From positions 15,563,001 to 15,627,000 of the forward strand of contig CM077011.1 of assembly GCA_039090855.1 (NCBI GenBank): 64,000 nt of DNA. The letters are read 5' to 3'. This DNA is from Macrothele yani (lineage: Eukaryota > Arthropoda > Arachnida > Araneae > Macrothelidae). Below the pieces are notes generated by a model. The model had not been told where the DNA came from. It did no database searches and saw only the letters and a list, made by a program, of their open reading frames with translations. Positions 22,245 to 32,985 of this stretch are shown here, in pieces (position 1 is the first letter of the stretch; every line of letters starts with the position of its first letter). A program made the translations under genes and the position numbers.

Positions 22245-23051
22245 ATATTTACGCTCCATTTGTCCTGACGATGGCGAGCCAAACGCTCTGCGAAACTATA
22301 TTCGATGTTAAATAAATATTTAATTGTGAATAAACGTCGCTAGTTTATTCTATCTCAACATCACAAGTTTGTAGTCTTAAATATATAAAAAATAAGCATA
22401 TAAACACTAGATGTCTGTGGCAGTGTTTTCATTTATTCTGCAGCTCTCACTAATTGCTTTCTCATGCCGATCAACATAAGCAATATGTAATTAACCATGA
22501 GCAACCCCATAGACAAATATACTTCAATATGTTAAAGTTTTGAGTCACTACCATGTTGACGCGAAAAAATAAAAACACAGTTATCGACAGAAAGTTATCA
22601 ACAACATTTCTATATTCCTTATACCAACCATCCCAGTGTATTTGCAGAAGATCAGTACAGTCCTGGGATGACTACAACTAGCAGCGTTTTGCAATAGAAC
22701 ATGTACAATCTATGATAATATTTGAGTACACTCAGAATAATGAAAGTAACTAAAAAGCACTTCCAGGTATTCAGTTTAGGTCCCCGTTCGGTCCTTTATA
22801 GACAGTAACGCTGAACTCGGCAGCGAAGTTCGAAAGCACACACAAAGAAATATGAAGAATTGATTCGTTGTCAAAGAAGCAAGCACCTTTACGAGGTTAT
22901 AGCGTAGCTAACGAAGAAACCCGAGGTTAACAGCAAAGTAACGTCGCACTGAATAATAACTAACGAAAAACAAGGTAACGTCGAATATTTATTCGTTTTC
23001 GACTGCTTTCCACTCCAATCATCGTTTGCGGTCTGCGTTCAGAAAGCGCTC

Positions 23052-23650
23052 TTTTCAGCAGTCCTAAGGCACAATAGTCCATTAGTGACACATCAGGGGG
23101 TTTTGAAGGAATATGAGCAAAAGGTATAGACTTGATACCAGTCTTTTTAGCAGTCCTAAGGCACAATAGTCCATTGGTGACACATCAGATAACTTTTAAG
23201 GAATATGAGCAAAAGGTATAGACTTGATACCAGTCTTTTGTTTTACCAGTCTTTTTAGCAGTCCGAAGGCATAATAGTCCATTAGTGACACATCAGGGAA
23301 CTTTGAAGGAATATGAGCAAAAGGTATAAACTTGATACCAGTCTTTTTGGCAGTCCGAAGGCATAATAGTCCATTAGTGACACATCAGGGAACTTTGAAG
23401 GAATATGAGCAAAAGGTATAAACTTGATACCAGTCTTTTTTTTTACCAGTCTTTTTGGCAGTCCGAAGGCATAAGAGTCCATTAGTGACACATCAGGGAA
23501 CTTTGAAGGAATAGGAGCAAAAGGTATAAACTTTATACCAGTCTTTTTTTCCAGTCCGAAGGCACAATAGTCCATTGGTGACATATTAGGGGACTTTGAA
23601 GAAATATGAGCAAAAGGTATAGACTTGATACCCATATCTTTTTCAATTTT
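23052..23650 (-). repeat. 92/108-bp minisatellite made from a transposase catalytic motif
   Basis: Six copies of 'tccattagtgacacatca' lie at 23078, 23170, 23278, 23370, 23478 and 23571, so spacings alternate 92, 108, 92, 108, 93. The long form carries 16 extra bases ('gtcttttgttttacca' type). On the minus strand each unit encodes 'TGIKSIPFAHIPSKSPDVSL-MDYCAFGL', the third catalytic block of the surrounding transposase. The repeats are collinear with the gene at both borders, so the array grew in place from a single copy. Confidence 0.88.
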
Positions 23651-24049
23651 TTTTCTTGAAGAAATAGAGTGGTAGACTTCGATGTATGATTGGTAGCCTT
23701 ACCCTGATGGAGTTCTACTCTTTGAAGGCTCTGTGGATAAAGGAATGGTATTTTCTCTTTAAATATAGGAGTTAAAACGTTATTTTGGTAATATTTAAAA
23801 TTGATTTTAATCTTCCTTTTAATTTTTCTTAAGTTTAATTTCTGACGTACGAAAAGCCAGCAATAATCACGAGTCCTTTACTGAAAGTTTCTTTGGATTC
23901 TTGGAGCCACGTTTGTTAGTCTCTTTCTGCTCTTTTGCGATAGTAAACCGACCTTTTTTGTTACAGTTGTTTAAGTAGATACATGCTTCATCAATAGTCA
24001 CAATAAATCTCCATCTGTCTTTGCCTTAGTGATTTTCACAAAAAAGTCT

Positions 24050-24227
24050 ACTCCTGAAGGAGTCCGGGTTCGAATCCAGTGAGGCATGGATATTGTGTTT
24101 GTCTTACGGCACTGGCTCTCTCTCCCTTCCCTGGAATCAGTGACCCTAAATTAGGGACGGGCAACTGCTTATAGCTCATTGAGTTGCTGCTCATGGTGGT
24201 CGTTAAACCTCCAAAATAAAAAAAATT
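24050..24227 (+). mobile_element. SINE family 1, 5'-truncated
   Basis: Begins at 'gaaggagtccgggttcg', so the A box is missing and only the B box, body and 'aaacctccaaaataaaaaaaa' tail remain. It sits inside the minus-strand transposase remnant. Confidence 0.88.
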
Positions 24228-24564
24228 CTTACACCGTGTTCTGCACTTAGCCACGTGCCTAGACAAAAGGCGGTGAATATTATGTTTTATTCCGATTCAA
24301 ATCTTTGTTTATTACCTTATTTACGGTTGATGCAGAACGACTTAGCGATTGCTCTTTGGGTCGGTGGATTTCCTTTTAAGTCCAGATACCTTTCTTCTGA
24401 AATAATTGAACGTACCTTCTTTGGATATTCGTTTGGTGTTCTTCTTCCTGTTAATAGCAATGCTTGACGATTTTCCTCTCCTATTATTAATAATATTGCT
24501 CGTTTTACATTTAGAAGTGTTAATTCCATGATTTTCAGTGTTTTTTAATTACAGAATACGAATA

Positions 24565-24945
24565 TTTCTCTTCGTAAAGAGCAAAAACATAACCTTCCAT
24601 CCTCAACTTGTTTATGTGCGCCATTTTCTTAGCAGACGATATTAAACTGCAGCAGATGTTCCTTTCGTGTTCATCTAACATGCCGTTGCCAGTTTCAATT
24701 CTTTGAACTCCTTTTATTTTCTGTAATTTATTAACAATAACATTCTAAAGACGTGTGAACCTCCACTGTATTTGTTTAAACTAAGTCATGACTGACTGCT
24801 AGTACTACGAGTAGAATGAAGCCTTCGGGAGTTCGGACATGACGTATAATGAGCTAGGAAAGTATAACATGAGGTAACCGGAACCGGCGTTAGAGGCAGT
24901 GAAAAAAAATGGAAAGTAAACTATGCGATATACGTCATAAACTAT
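24565..24945. other. Unassigned spacer
   Basis: Probably 5' flank of the minus-strand transposase in part. No terminal repeat identified. Confidence 0.35.
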
Positions 24946-24949
24946 TTTT

Positions 24950-25105
24950 GTTTGGGTTATGACGGTGCCATGAGCAATTATAAGGGCTATAGGCAGTAAT
25001 TCCTACCTAATTTAGGGCACGGTTTCCGGGTCAGGGAAAGATTTAAGCCCATCGGACGAGTACTCCACTAATGCATCATCAGATACTCGAACCAACCCCA
25101 TCTTT
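24950..25105 (-). repeat. Old, diverged SINE family 1 copy
   Basis: 'gacggtgccatgagcaatta', 'gggctataggcagtaatt', 'cctaatttagggca' and 'tccgggtcagggaaag' follow the order of the antisense SINE body with many substitutions. A B-box-like 'ctcgaacc' occurs near 25085-25095. Much older than the other copies. Confidence 0.6.
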
Positions 25106-25214
25106 AACAATGGTATTAGTTAACAAAAGTTAAATATGGCTATGGAATTAGCTGAGAAGAAAGCAAAGCTTGCTTGCAATCAAACACCACCAAACACAAA
25201 AAAAAAGAGTGCTA

Positions 25215-25436
25215 TTTTTTTTTTTTTTGATTGGAGGTTTAACGACCACCGTGAACAACTCAATGGGCTATAAGCAGTCGCCCGTCCCTAATTTAGGGCC
25301 ACTGGTTCCAGGGAAGGGAGAGAGCCAGTGCCGTAAGACAAAACACAACATCCATGCCTCACCGGGATTGGAACCCGGACCCCTTTCGGACGAATGATCA
25401 GAGGCCATCGCTTAGACCACTGCGCCACCGGGGCGG
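25215..25436 (-). mobile_element. SINE family 1 copy, minus orientation
   Basis: Starts with a T-run (the poly(A) tail), then 'gattggaggtttaacgacc', the conserved body, the B box 'gggattggaacccgg' and the A box 'cttagaccactgcgcca', ending 'ccggggcggc'. Full-length. Confidence 0.92.
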
Positions 25437-25839
25437 CAAAAAGTGTTTCAAGCAGTGTCTTTTATAGCCATTTTATTTTGTTTTGAATTCAGTAATTTTA
25501 TTTTGTGAATATAGTGGTGCGCTCCAGTTTTATATTTCCATAAATAAATTTCAGTGAACTATTCCATCTTGCTCATATTGCATTATAGTCACACTTCTTC
25601 GCAACGCGTTCCGATTTTTCACCCGTTTAAAAAGTTCAAGGTTTTTTTTTCCTCAGTCTCATTTATGATTTTGACGGTTTAATTAACTTAAACATTTAGA
25701 AAAAAATATATAGCAATGAGTTCCGTCGGACAATGAACTCTTGCTTGGCCACACACATTGAATTGTTTTACCAGTTTCTTTTCTCTCTTTTTTCAATTCA
25801 AACATTTGATATTATCACATAAGTAAACGGAAACAAGAA

Positions 25840-26430
25840 AAACTGGATTCCCTAGTGTAACAAGCACGTGTTTTGAATACCTTCTCTACACCAAATGATT
25901 TTTCACAGCAGATTTTTAGCAAAAGAAAAAATCAACGAAAAAGAGTATGCTTGTACTAGGGTTAAAAATTACCCATTATTTGCAATTAACTATGTGCGAA
26001 GAGTTCTTCATAGTGAACGGAACCAGTCATGGAAAGAATTTTTTCAGCCGGATTTATAAATCCGGAAGGTGATTTTCATTAGAAATAGATTCTTACGCCC
26101 ACAAACAGCCGAAATGTCGAAAAATCCAAAACTTTACATAAAATGTTCCTCGTAGCGGAAGATATCCGTGACAAAAGGGATTTCTCAAATCAAACAATTA
26201 GAAGAGATTTGCATCAAAACGTGATATAACTTAAGTCTCCGAGCGGCATAACTGTCCGCTGTGTCAAAAAGTAGATAGGCGCAAATAGTTTTTCATTGTT
26301 AAGGTTGGTTTACGGTAAACGAAAATTTCCAAGAATTTTTTAGAATCAGAAACATTCTTTCAAGAGAGAAATACCTGCAGACCCCCTCTGGAGGCACAAT
26401 TGTTAATTCTGAGAAAGTAAAAGTTCGGAG
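25840..26430 (-). repeat. Degenerate ~150-bp tandem array C (reverse of A and B)
   Basis: Reverse-complement cores such as 'ttacgcccacaaacagc' near 26094, 'ctccgagcggcataac' near 26240 and 'cccctctggaggcacaa' near 26384, with 'tctcaaatcaaacaattag' between them, match arrays A and B. The terminal 'cacgtgttttgaatacc' near 25865 is the complement of the shared right end of A and B. Array C stops where Tc1-like similarity starts. Sequence from 25440 to 25840 is unassigned. Confidence 0.65.
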
Positions 26431-26790
26431 CAAAACCACTCCTCAACAAAGGCTCTTCTGAGTTCTTGAAGTGTTCTGGCAGGGCCTGGTAACCTCCAAT
26501 ACTAATAGCATCCCAAACATGCTCAATAGGAATGGGGTCAGAGGATGTGGGTGGGCACTCTATTCGGAGAATATCTTTCTCTTTGAAATATTTTCGACCA
26601 AATGAGCTCGATGAGGTTGGGTATTGCCGTTCATAAAAATATGATCTGGACTGTCGGCTCCCCGAATGACTTAAGATGTGGTTTCAACATCTCGTCTCTG
26701 TACCCCAGCGCAGTAACAGAGCGACTCTAAAAGATGTGAAGAATTGTACGTCCGTCCATCATGATATCTGCCCAGACCATCACGCCATCA
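26430..26790 (-). pseudogene. Tc1-like transposase, C-terminal part (split gene, piece 3)
   Basis: On the minus strand, reading from 26790 to 26430: 'GVMVWADIMMDGRTILHIF', 'SVTALGYRDEMLKPHL', a degraded second catalytic region, 'PTSSDPIPIEHVWDAI' (third catalytic Glu near 26525) and 'LPEHFKNSEEPLL'. This is the catalytic C-terminal half of a Tc1-type transposase. The rest of the gene lies upstream on the minus strand at 34436-34810 and 35960-36150, with the 59-bp array and several insertions between. Multiple frame changes are needed. Confidence 0.8.
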
Positions 26791-29745
26791 CTACCAGAAT
26801 AGTCCCTTTCTCTTATGTTAGAGGGTCTGTTTAGATTCTCACGCCACCGCCACAGGGTAGCCACTTTCTCTTTTGTTAGAGGGTCTGTTTAGACTATCAC
26901 GCCACCGCCAACAGAGTAGTCCCTTTCTCTGATGTTAGAGGGACTGTTCAGACTATCACGCCACCGCCACAGAGCAGTCCCTTTCTCTTATGTTAGAGGG
27001 TCTGTTTAGATTATCACGCCACCGCCACAGGGTAGCCACTTTCTCTTTTATTAGAGGGTATGTTTGGACTATCACGTCACCGCCACAGAGAAGTCCATTT
27101 CTTTTATGTTAGAGGGTCTGTTCAGACTATCACGCCACCATCACAGAGTAATCACTTTCTATTTTGTTAGAGGGTCTGTTTAGACAATCACGCCACCGCC
27201 AACAGAGTAGTCCCTTTCTCTGATGTTAGAGGGACTGTTCAGACTATCACGCCACCGCCACAGAGCAGTCCCTTTCTCTTATGTTAGAGGGTCTGTTTAG
27301 ATTATCACGCCACCGCCACAGGGTAGCCACTTTCTCTTTTGTTAGAGGGTATGTTTAGACTATCACGTCACCGCCAACAGAGAAGTCCATTTCTCTTATG
27401 TTAGAGGGTCTGTTCAGACTATCACGCCACCATCACAGAGTAATCACTTTCTATTTTGTTAGAGGGTCTGTTTAGACTATCACGCCACCGCCAACAGAGT
27501 AGTCCCTTTCTCTGATGTTAGAGGGACTGTTCAGACTATCACGCCACCGCCACAGAGCAGTCCCTTTCTCTTATGTTAGAGGGTCTGTTTAGATTATCAC
27601 GCCACCGCCACAGGGTAGCCACTTTCTCTTTTGTTAGAGGGTATGTTTAGACTATCACGTCACCGCCACAGAGAAGTCCATTTCTTTTATGTTAGAGGGT
27701 CTTTTCAGACTATCACGCCACCATCACAGAGTAATCACTTTCTATTTTGTTAGAGGGTCTGTTTAGACTATCACGCCACCGCCAACAGAGTAGTCCTTTT
27801 CTCTGATGTTAGAGGGACTATTCAGACTATCACGCCACCGCCACCAGAGTAGTCCCTTTCTCTCATGTTAGAGTGTCTGTTTAGACTATCACGCCACCGC
27901 CACCAGCGTAGTCCCTTTCTCTGATGTTAGAGGGACTGTTTATACTATCACGCCACATCCACCAGAATAGTCCCTTTATCTGGTGTTACAGGGGCTTTTT
28001 ATACTATCACGCCACTGCCACCAGAGTAGTCCCTTTCTCTGATGTTAGAGGGACTATTTATACTATCACGCCACCGCCACCATAGTAGTCCCTTTTTCTG
28101 ATGTTAGAGAGGCTGTTTATACTATCACGCCACCGCCAACAGAGTAAGTAGTCCCTTTCTCTGATTGCCAGCTTCCTTCATAACCGCGTGTTCCAGGTGC
28201 GCCTGGGTACGACGCTCTCTGCCTTTTTCCATCGAGAACAAGGTGTCCCTCAAGGCAGCATTCTTTCGGTGACTCTGTTCATCCTCCGCATAAACTGTCT
28301 GCTCAAAAATCTTCCTCCAGCGATTTCGGCTACCATTTATGTTGACGACCTTCACATCTTCTGTTCGTCATCCAGCATGCATTTTGTTGAAAGGCAGCTG
28401 CAATCTGCAATTACTAAGATTATTAAAGCGGCTAACAATAATGGGTTTGTTCTTTCTCTCGACAAGACAGCCTGTGTCCATTTCTGCCGGAGGCGTGGCC
28501 TCCATCCTGACCCAGAGCTCTATTTGGACAGTGCAGTCATTCCAGTTTTGCCGGAAACCAAGTTCCTTGGTTTGACCGTTGACCGTGCTCTCACCTTTCG
28601 CTCTCACGTTCGACGGCTAAGGACTTTCTTTCTGAGAGCCTTGTCAATCCTTAAGATCCTTGCCTCAGTCTCCTGGGGTTCAGACAGGACTTCCTTGTTT
28701 CCGTATTTACCATTCTCTCATTCGGTCTAAGCTGGATTATGGCTGTATGGTGTATGGCTCTGCGCGTCCTTCCGTTCTCCGGCCGTTGGATACAATCCAC
28801 CATCAAGCGCTGCGTCTTTGTACGGGAGCATTTCGCACGTCACCCATTCCCAGCCTTTATGCCGACGCGAACGAACCGTCGCTTCATTTACGCCGTCTGC
28901 AGCTGTCTCTTCAATTTTACCTGAAACTTAAATCTCTCTCAGACCATCCTTTACACGGTGTTAGAGGGACTGTTAAGACTATCACGCCACCTCCACCAAA
29001 GTAATCCCTTTCTCTGATGTTAGAGGGACTGTTTAGACTATCACTCCACCTCCACCAGAGTAGACCCTTTCTCTGATGTTAGAGGGACTGTTTATACTAT
29101 CACGCCACCGCCAACAGAGTAGTCCCTTTCTCTGAAGTTAGAGGGACTGTTTATACTATCACGCCACCGCCAACAGAGTAGTCCCTTTCTCTGATGTTAG
29201 AGGGACTGTTTAGACTATCACGCCTAATCCACCAGAGTAGTCCCTTTCTCTGATGTTAGAGGGGCTTTTTAGACTATCACGCCACCTCCACCAGAGTAGT
29301 CCCTTTTTCTGATGTCAGAGGGACTGTTTATACTATCACGCCATCGCCACCAGACTAGTCCCTTTCTCTGATGTTAGAGGGACTGTTTATACTATCACGC
29401 CACCGCCACCGTAGTAGTCCCTTTCTCTGATGTTAGAGGGACTGTTTATACTATCACGCCACCTCCACCAGAGTAGTCCCTTTTTCTGATGTCAGAGGGA
29501 CTGTTTAGACTATCACGCCACCTCCACCAAAGTAGTCCCTTTCTCTGATGTTAGAGGGACTGTTTAGACTATCACTCCACCTCCACCAGAGTAGACCCTT
29601 TCTCTGATGTTAGAGGGACTGTTTAGACTATCACTCCACCTCCACCAGAGTAGACCCTTTCTCTGATGTTAGAAGGGCTGTTTAGACTATCACGCCACCT
29701 CCACCAGAGTAATCTCCTTCTCTGATGTTAAAGGACTGTTTAGAC
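26757..29745 (-). repeat. 59-bp minisatellite grown from a transposase motif, main block
   Basis: Unit landmark 'gttagagggactgtttagac' then 'tatcacgccaccgccacc', period 58-59, roughly 36 units. Read on the minus strand one unit encodes SNIRERDYSGGGGVIV (48 bases) plus 11 bases 'taaacagtccc'. That is the Tc1 segment just before the 'VWAGI' strand, and it joins in register to piece 3 of the gene at the left border. From about 27028 five-unit blocks of 291-292 bases recur (marker 'cagggtagccac' at 27028, 27319 and 27611), a higher-order repeat. A Jockey RT fragment interrupts at 28167-28956. Confidence 0.93.
28167..28956 (+). pseudogene. Jockey-clade LINE reverse transcriptase fragment inside the minisatellite
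   Basis: The frame begins 'ASFLHNRVFQVRLGTTL' and runs through 'EQGVPQGSILSVTLF' (RT motif before the active site) and 'TIYVDDLHIFCS' near 28332-28367 with both catalytic Asp present, then 'FLGLTVDRALTF'. After a one-base frameshift near 28675 it continues with 'SLIRSKLDYGCMVYGSA' and 'ALRLCTGAFRTSPIPSLYA'. Both ends stop abruptly against satellite units. There is no 3' UTR, no A-rich tail and no duplication of target bases, so this internal piece did not arrive by ordinary target-primed insertion. Confidence 0.88.
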
Positions 29746-31764
29746 GAGGGGTCGGCAACTCGGTGCTTAAAAAAGGGCCAAAAGAGTGCAAAATACACAG
29801 TCGTTACTTTTAGAAGCGCCATGAATGACGGCAATGTGAACTGTGGTGTCCGCTTCAGTCCCCAGCCGACAAAGGCAATATTTGCGAAAATATATGCACA
29901 GTATTTAATATAGATCTTGATTATACATATTTAATATTATTCCGCTTCCAACTGAAATATATGGCGGAGTCGAAGTTTCACAAGATCATTTTAAAGCAGG
30001 ATGAAACAAACCTGCGTAGTTAACAGAGTACCGATAGTAACTGCCTTTTAAAAAAAAAACACACACACACACACAGATCAAGCAGAAAAACGAAGGGAAG
30101 AGAAATATTCAGAGTTAGTTTTTTTTTTTGCTGACCTTGGTTTTTCAGCTAGTTCGTCACAAACATATTCGAAGTGAGAAATAAAAAAAAATGTTACAAT
30201 TCTAACAAACTTTAATTTTAGTCAATACTGCTAATCTGTCCCCGCATCTCGCTTGCTAGATTTGCAATATCCGGTTAGTACTGTGTTATTTTCATCTTCA
30301 GATAAGCCTGGAGACTGAACTGAGAGGAAACTTCTCAATCTGCTTTTCATCAGATCCATGCTGGAAAAAGTTTGCTCACAGCAATGAGTTGAACCAAATA
30401 TAGTCAATACGCCATGTGCGTACTTCTTCAAAGAAGAACATTATTGCATGTCTGGAAAGCAATTTTGTCGATAGGAGTAATGTTTTTAAGTTCAGTCCAC
30501 CTGTGATTTGAAATTTATTTTCTTCGTTTTTGATCATGTTCTTCCAATTTGCGTCCCATATCAGAGAATTTTGATGTCCATATTTTCTTAGATTTCTGGT
30601 CGATAAATTGCAATTCAAAATTAGAAATGTTGAAAAATCTAAAAATTCTAAATCGCATATCAGCGGTTTTGTCAAAATCCACAATACGTCCTTACAATAC
30701 CTGAACTCTTGGAACTTTGTGAGGAAGGAATTCCGCATTATTTCGATAAAATCTTTGAAGTACAGTATTTGAAATCTATCGAAACTCCAGATTCCTGATG
30801 TTTCTTTAAGAAATTGAAATGCAAGCAGGTGCCCCGTTGGAACTCAGAAGCAAACAAAAGTAGTTTCTATTCGAAACGACGGATTTCTTCCAGCATGAAA
30901 ACAGCCATGTTTCCTTTTCTTTGAAGTTTCAAATCCAATCTATTTTAAGTGCCGTGTTATATCTGCTAAGAAACAGAACTTGGATAGCCAATTGGCATCA
31001 GATAGTTCAGGATGATGATTTTTCTTGTCCGCTAAGAAAGTCTTTATTTCATTCAGACACAGTGAGAATCGTTTCAAAACTTCGCCTATATCTCCACCTG
31101 ACTTTATTGTGTATCAGCAGGTCGGAATACACATTACTTACTTCACGTAATAGTTCTGAAATTGTCGATGATACAAGATTCTTGCTATTATTGTGTTTAT
31201 AATCTTAATAACGAGTTCCATCACTTTGCAGATTTCATCAGGCAAGGATTGTGCACGTAAAGCCTCTTGATGAATGATACAGTGAAAACTCAAAATGTTG
31301 TGCTGCACTTCTTTGCGCACCAAAGCCACAAATCCTTTATTTACTCCAACGATGCACGGTGCACCATCAGTGGCAATAGAAATTAAGTTATTGATATTTA
31401 TTTGATTACTTCCGAGGAAGTCTAATACTGCTTTTGTTATATTTTCCCCTGTTGTCTGTCCTGAGTCGTATGAGTGCAAGTTATTCTTCCCTAGGGCCGA
31501 TATTTCTTACGTACCTTGCAAATAATATGACTTGTGCGGTGTCACTTAAATCGCACGATTCATCCGATGCCAGTGAAAATGCGGCAGGAACCTTTATATC
31601 ATTGAGTTGTTGGTTAGAAATTTGTTTTGCCATTCTAGTTGTCCGGTCCTTAATTATTTTTGCAGAAAGGGACACGTCATGTATTTTCTTTATAATATCG
31701 GTACAATTTTTAAAATCGCGAAAGAGATATTATGAAGTACGTATTTAGAAAACACTCTTCTATA

Positions 31765-32940
31765 TACTGAGTGGCCACTTTATTATGATCACCTGACAGT
31801 TTTAAGCAAATGAGCTATGGCTGCACGCTGTTGCCGCCAGAGGGCGAGGTTAGTATAAAAAGAAAAAGCTTAGTGCTTGCGACAATAGTAGAAGTGATAT
31901 TTGGGTGACGAGATGGGTAAAAAATGCGATTTGACGGAATTTCAACGTGGGATGATTGTAAGAGCTCGGAGCCATGGAGCGAGTATCACCGAAACCGCCG
32001 CATTCGTGAAATGTTCCAGAGCAGCTGTTGTTAAAGTGTTTAAAGACTGGACTGTCAGCCACAAAACTGGGTCTCTACGTGCAACATGTGTTCGTCATCG
32101 ACTAGTGACTGCTCGGGCGGAACGGAGAGTGTCCAGACTGGTAACAGACAACAGAAGGGCAACAGTGCAGCAAATCACAGACCATCTTAATCAAGGGTCC
32201 CCTCAAATGATCTTTGTAAACACTGTTCGCCGTAAACTGCATCGGATGGGATATGGCAGCCGAAGGCCTATTCGAACACCTTTGTTGTCTGCAGTTAACA
32301 AGAGAAAACGTCTCCAGTTCGCACAGGAGCACAAGGATTGGACAGTCGATAATTGGAAACAAATTATGGGGCCCGATGAATCACATTTTCAGTTGCACCA
32401 TGCCGATGACCGAGTGAGAATTTGGCGGAAACAGCGCGAAAGCATGTACCCCAAATGCATTGCTACAACCCTTCAAGCTGGTGGAGGCAACGTTATGGTT
32501 TGGGGAATGTTTTTCTGGCATGCTTTGGGCCCTTTAATTCGTTTGATCAACGTCTGACTGGCACATCATATCTAAACATCGTTGCGGACCAAGTGCATCC
32601 TGTCATGTGGATGGTTTATCCCAATGGCGATGGCTACTTTCAAGAAGATAATGCGTCCTGCCATAGTGCTCGTATTGTACAGGATTGGTTTCAGGAACAT
32701 GCCGGTGGGTTTACTTTTCTTAGGTGGCCGCCACAATCTCCAGATCTCAACCCCATTGAGAATTTGTGGGATGAAGTTGAACGAGCCATCAGACAGCTGG
32801 ATCCACAGCCTTGTAATCTCACACTCTTGGAAACTGCTATTCATCAAGCATGGTCTCAGATTCCACAAACCACGTATCAACATCTCGTGGAGTCCATGCC
32901 AGGAAGAATCGACGCAGTGTTAAAATGGCCACTCAGTGTA
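31765..32940 (+). mobile_element. Tc1-like transposon nested in the hAT
   Basis: Ends 'tactgagtggccactttatt' and, in complement, 'tacactgagtggccatttta' are flanked by TA at 31763-31764 and 32941-32942. The size of 1176 bp is normal for the family. The hAT coding sequence resumes on each side, so this insertion postdates the hAT. Confidence 0.88.
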
Positions 32941-32985
32941 TATTCACTGTTAGTAAATGGCTTAACTCGTTTCACAATCTCCTGA
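31901..32985 (+). pseudogene. Tc1-like transposase, DD36E spacing, one frameshift
   Basis: The first frame (31901-32557) has two helix-turn-helix units ('LTEFQRGMIVRARSHGAS', 'RRVSRLVTDNRRATVQQI'), a 'GYGSRRPIRTPLL' linker, the first catalytic Asp in 'GPDESHFQLHHADDRVRIW', and 'QAGGGNVMVWGMFF'. A frameshift near 32530 moves the protein to the frame ending at 32985. That frame carries 'YFQEDNASCH' (second Asp) and 'PPQSPDLNPIENLWDEV' (Glu), then a normal C terminus 'LVESMPGRIDAVL'. There are 36 residues between the second Asp and the Glu. The start at 31916 (MGKK) is as plausible as 31901. Only this frameshift and a Trp/Ser to Gly/Pro change near the first Asp appear to disable it. Confidence 0.9.

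Larger units (their letters stand above)
20960..22360 (+). mobile_element. Penelope-like retroelement fragment
   Basis: The order of features on the plus strand is a lysine-rich frame with a fresh duplication, an RT tail starting at a YVDD-type motif, a GIY-YIG endonuclease and a 3' end containing 'cctgacgatggcgagcc', the kind of sequence found after the ORF in Penelope-like elements. Most of the RT is missing, so the copy is 5'-truncated or was joined to other sequence near 21290. Downstream, 22365-22950 has no feature I recognise. Confidence 0.8.
22955..24560 (-). pseudogene. Tc1/mariner-class transposase remnant split by a SINE and a minisatellite
   Basis: In minus orientation the order is a helix-turn-helix-like N-terminal piece ('AILLIIGEENRQAL', 'PPTQRAIAKSF') at 24530-24320, then a SINE insertion at 24050-24227. 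After it come 'RFIVTIDEACIYLNNCNKK' with the first catalytic Asp near 24015-23960, 'YYQNNVLTPIF' near 23785, 'HQGKATNHT' near 23710-23684 (Asp to Gly at the second acid) and 'IPSKSPDVSLMDYCAFGLLKRAL' type sequence ending near 23050. This last motif, bearing the third acid, has been tandemly repeated six times. The family is one of the DDE transposases widespread in arthropods, with the distinctive 'PMDFCAFG'-like ending; I did not assign a named clade. Confidence 0.78.

Noticed and set aside
26757..29745. CRISPR-like appearance of the 59-bp repeats
   Set aside because: Contiguous tandem units with no unique spacers, in a eukaryotic transposon context.
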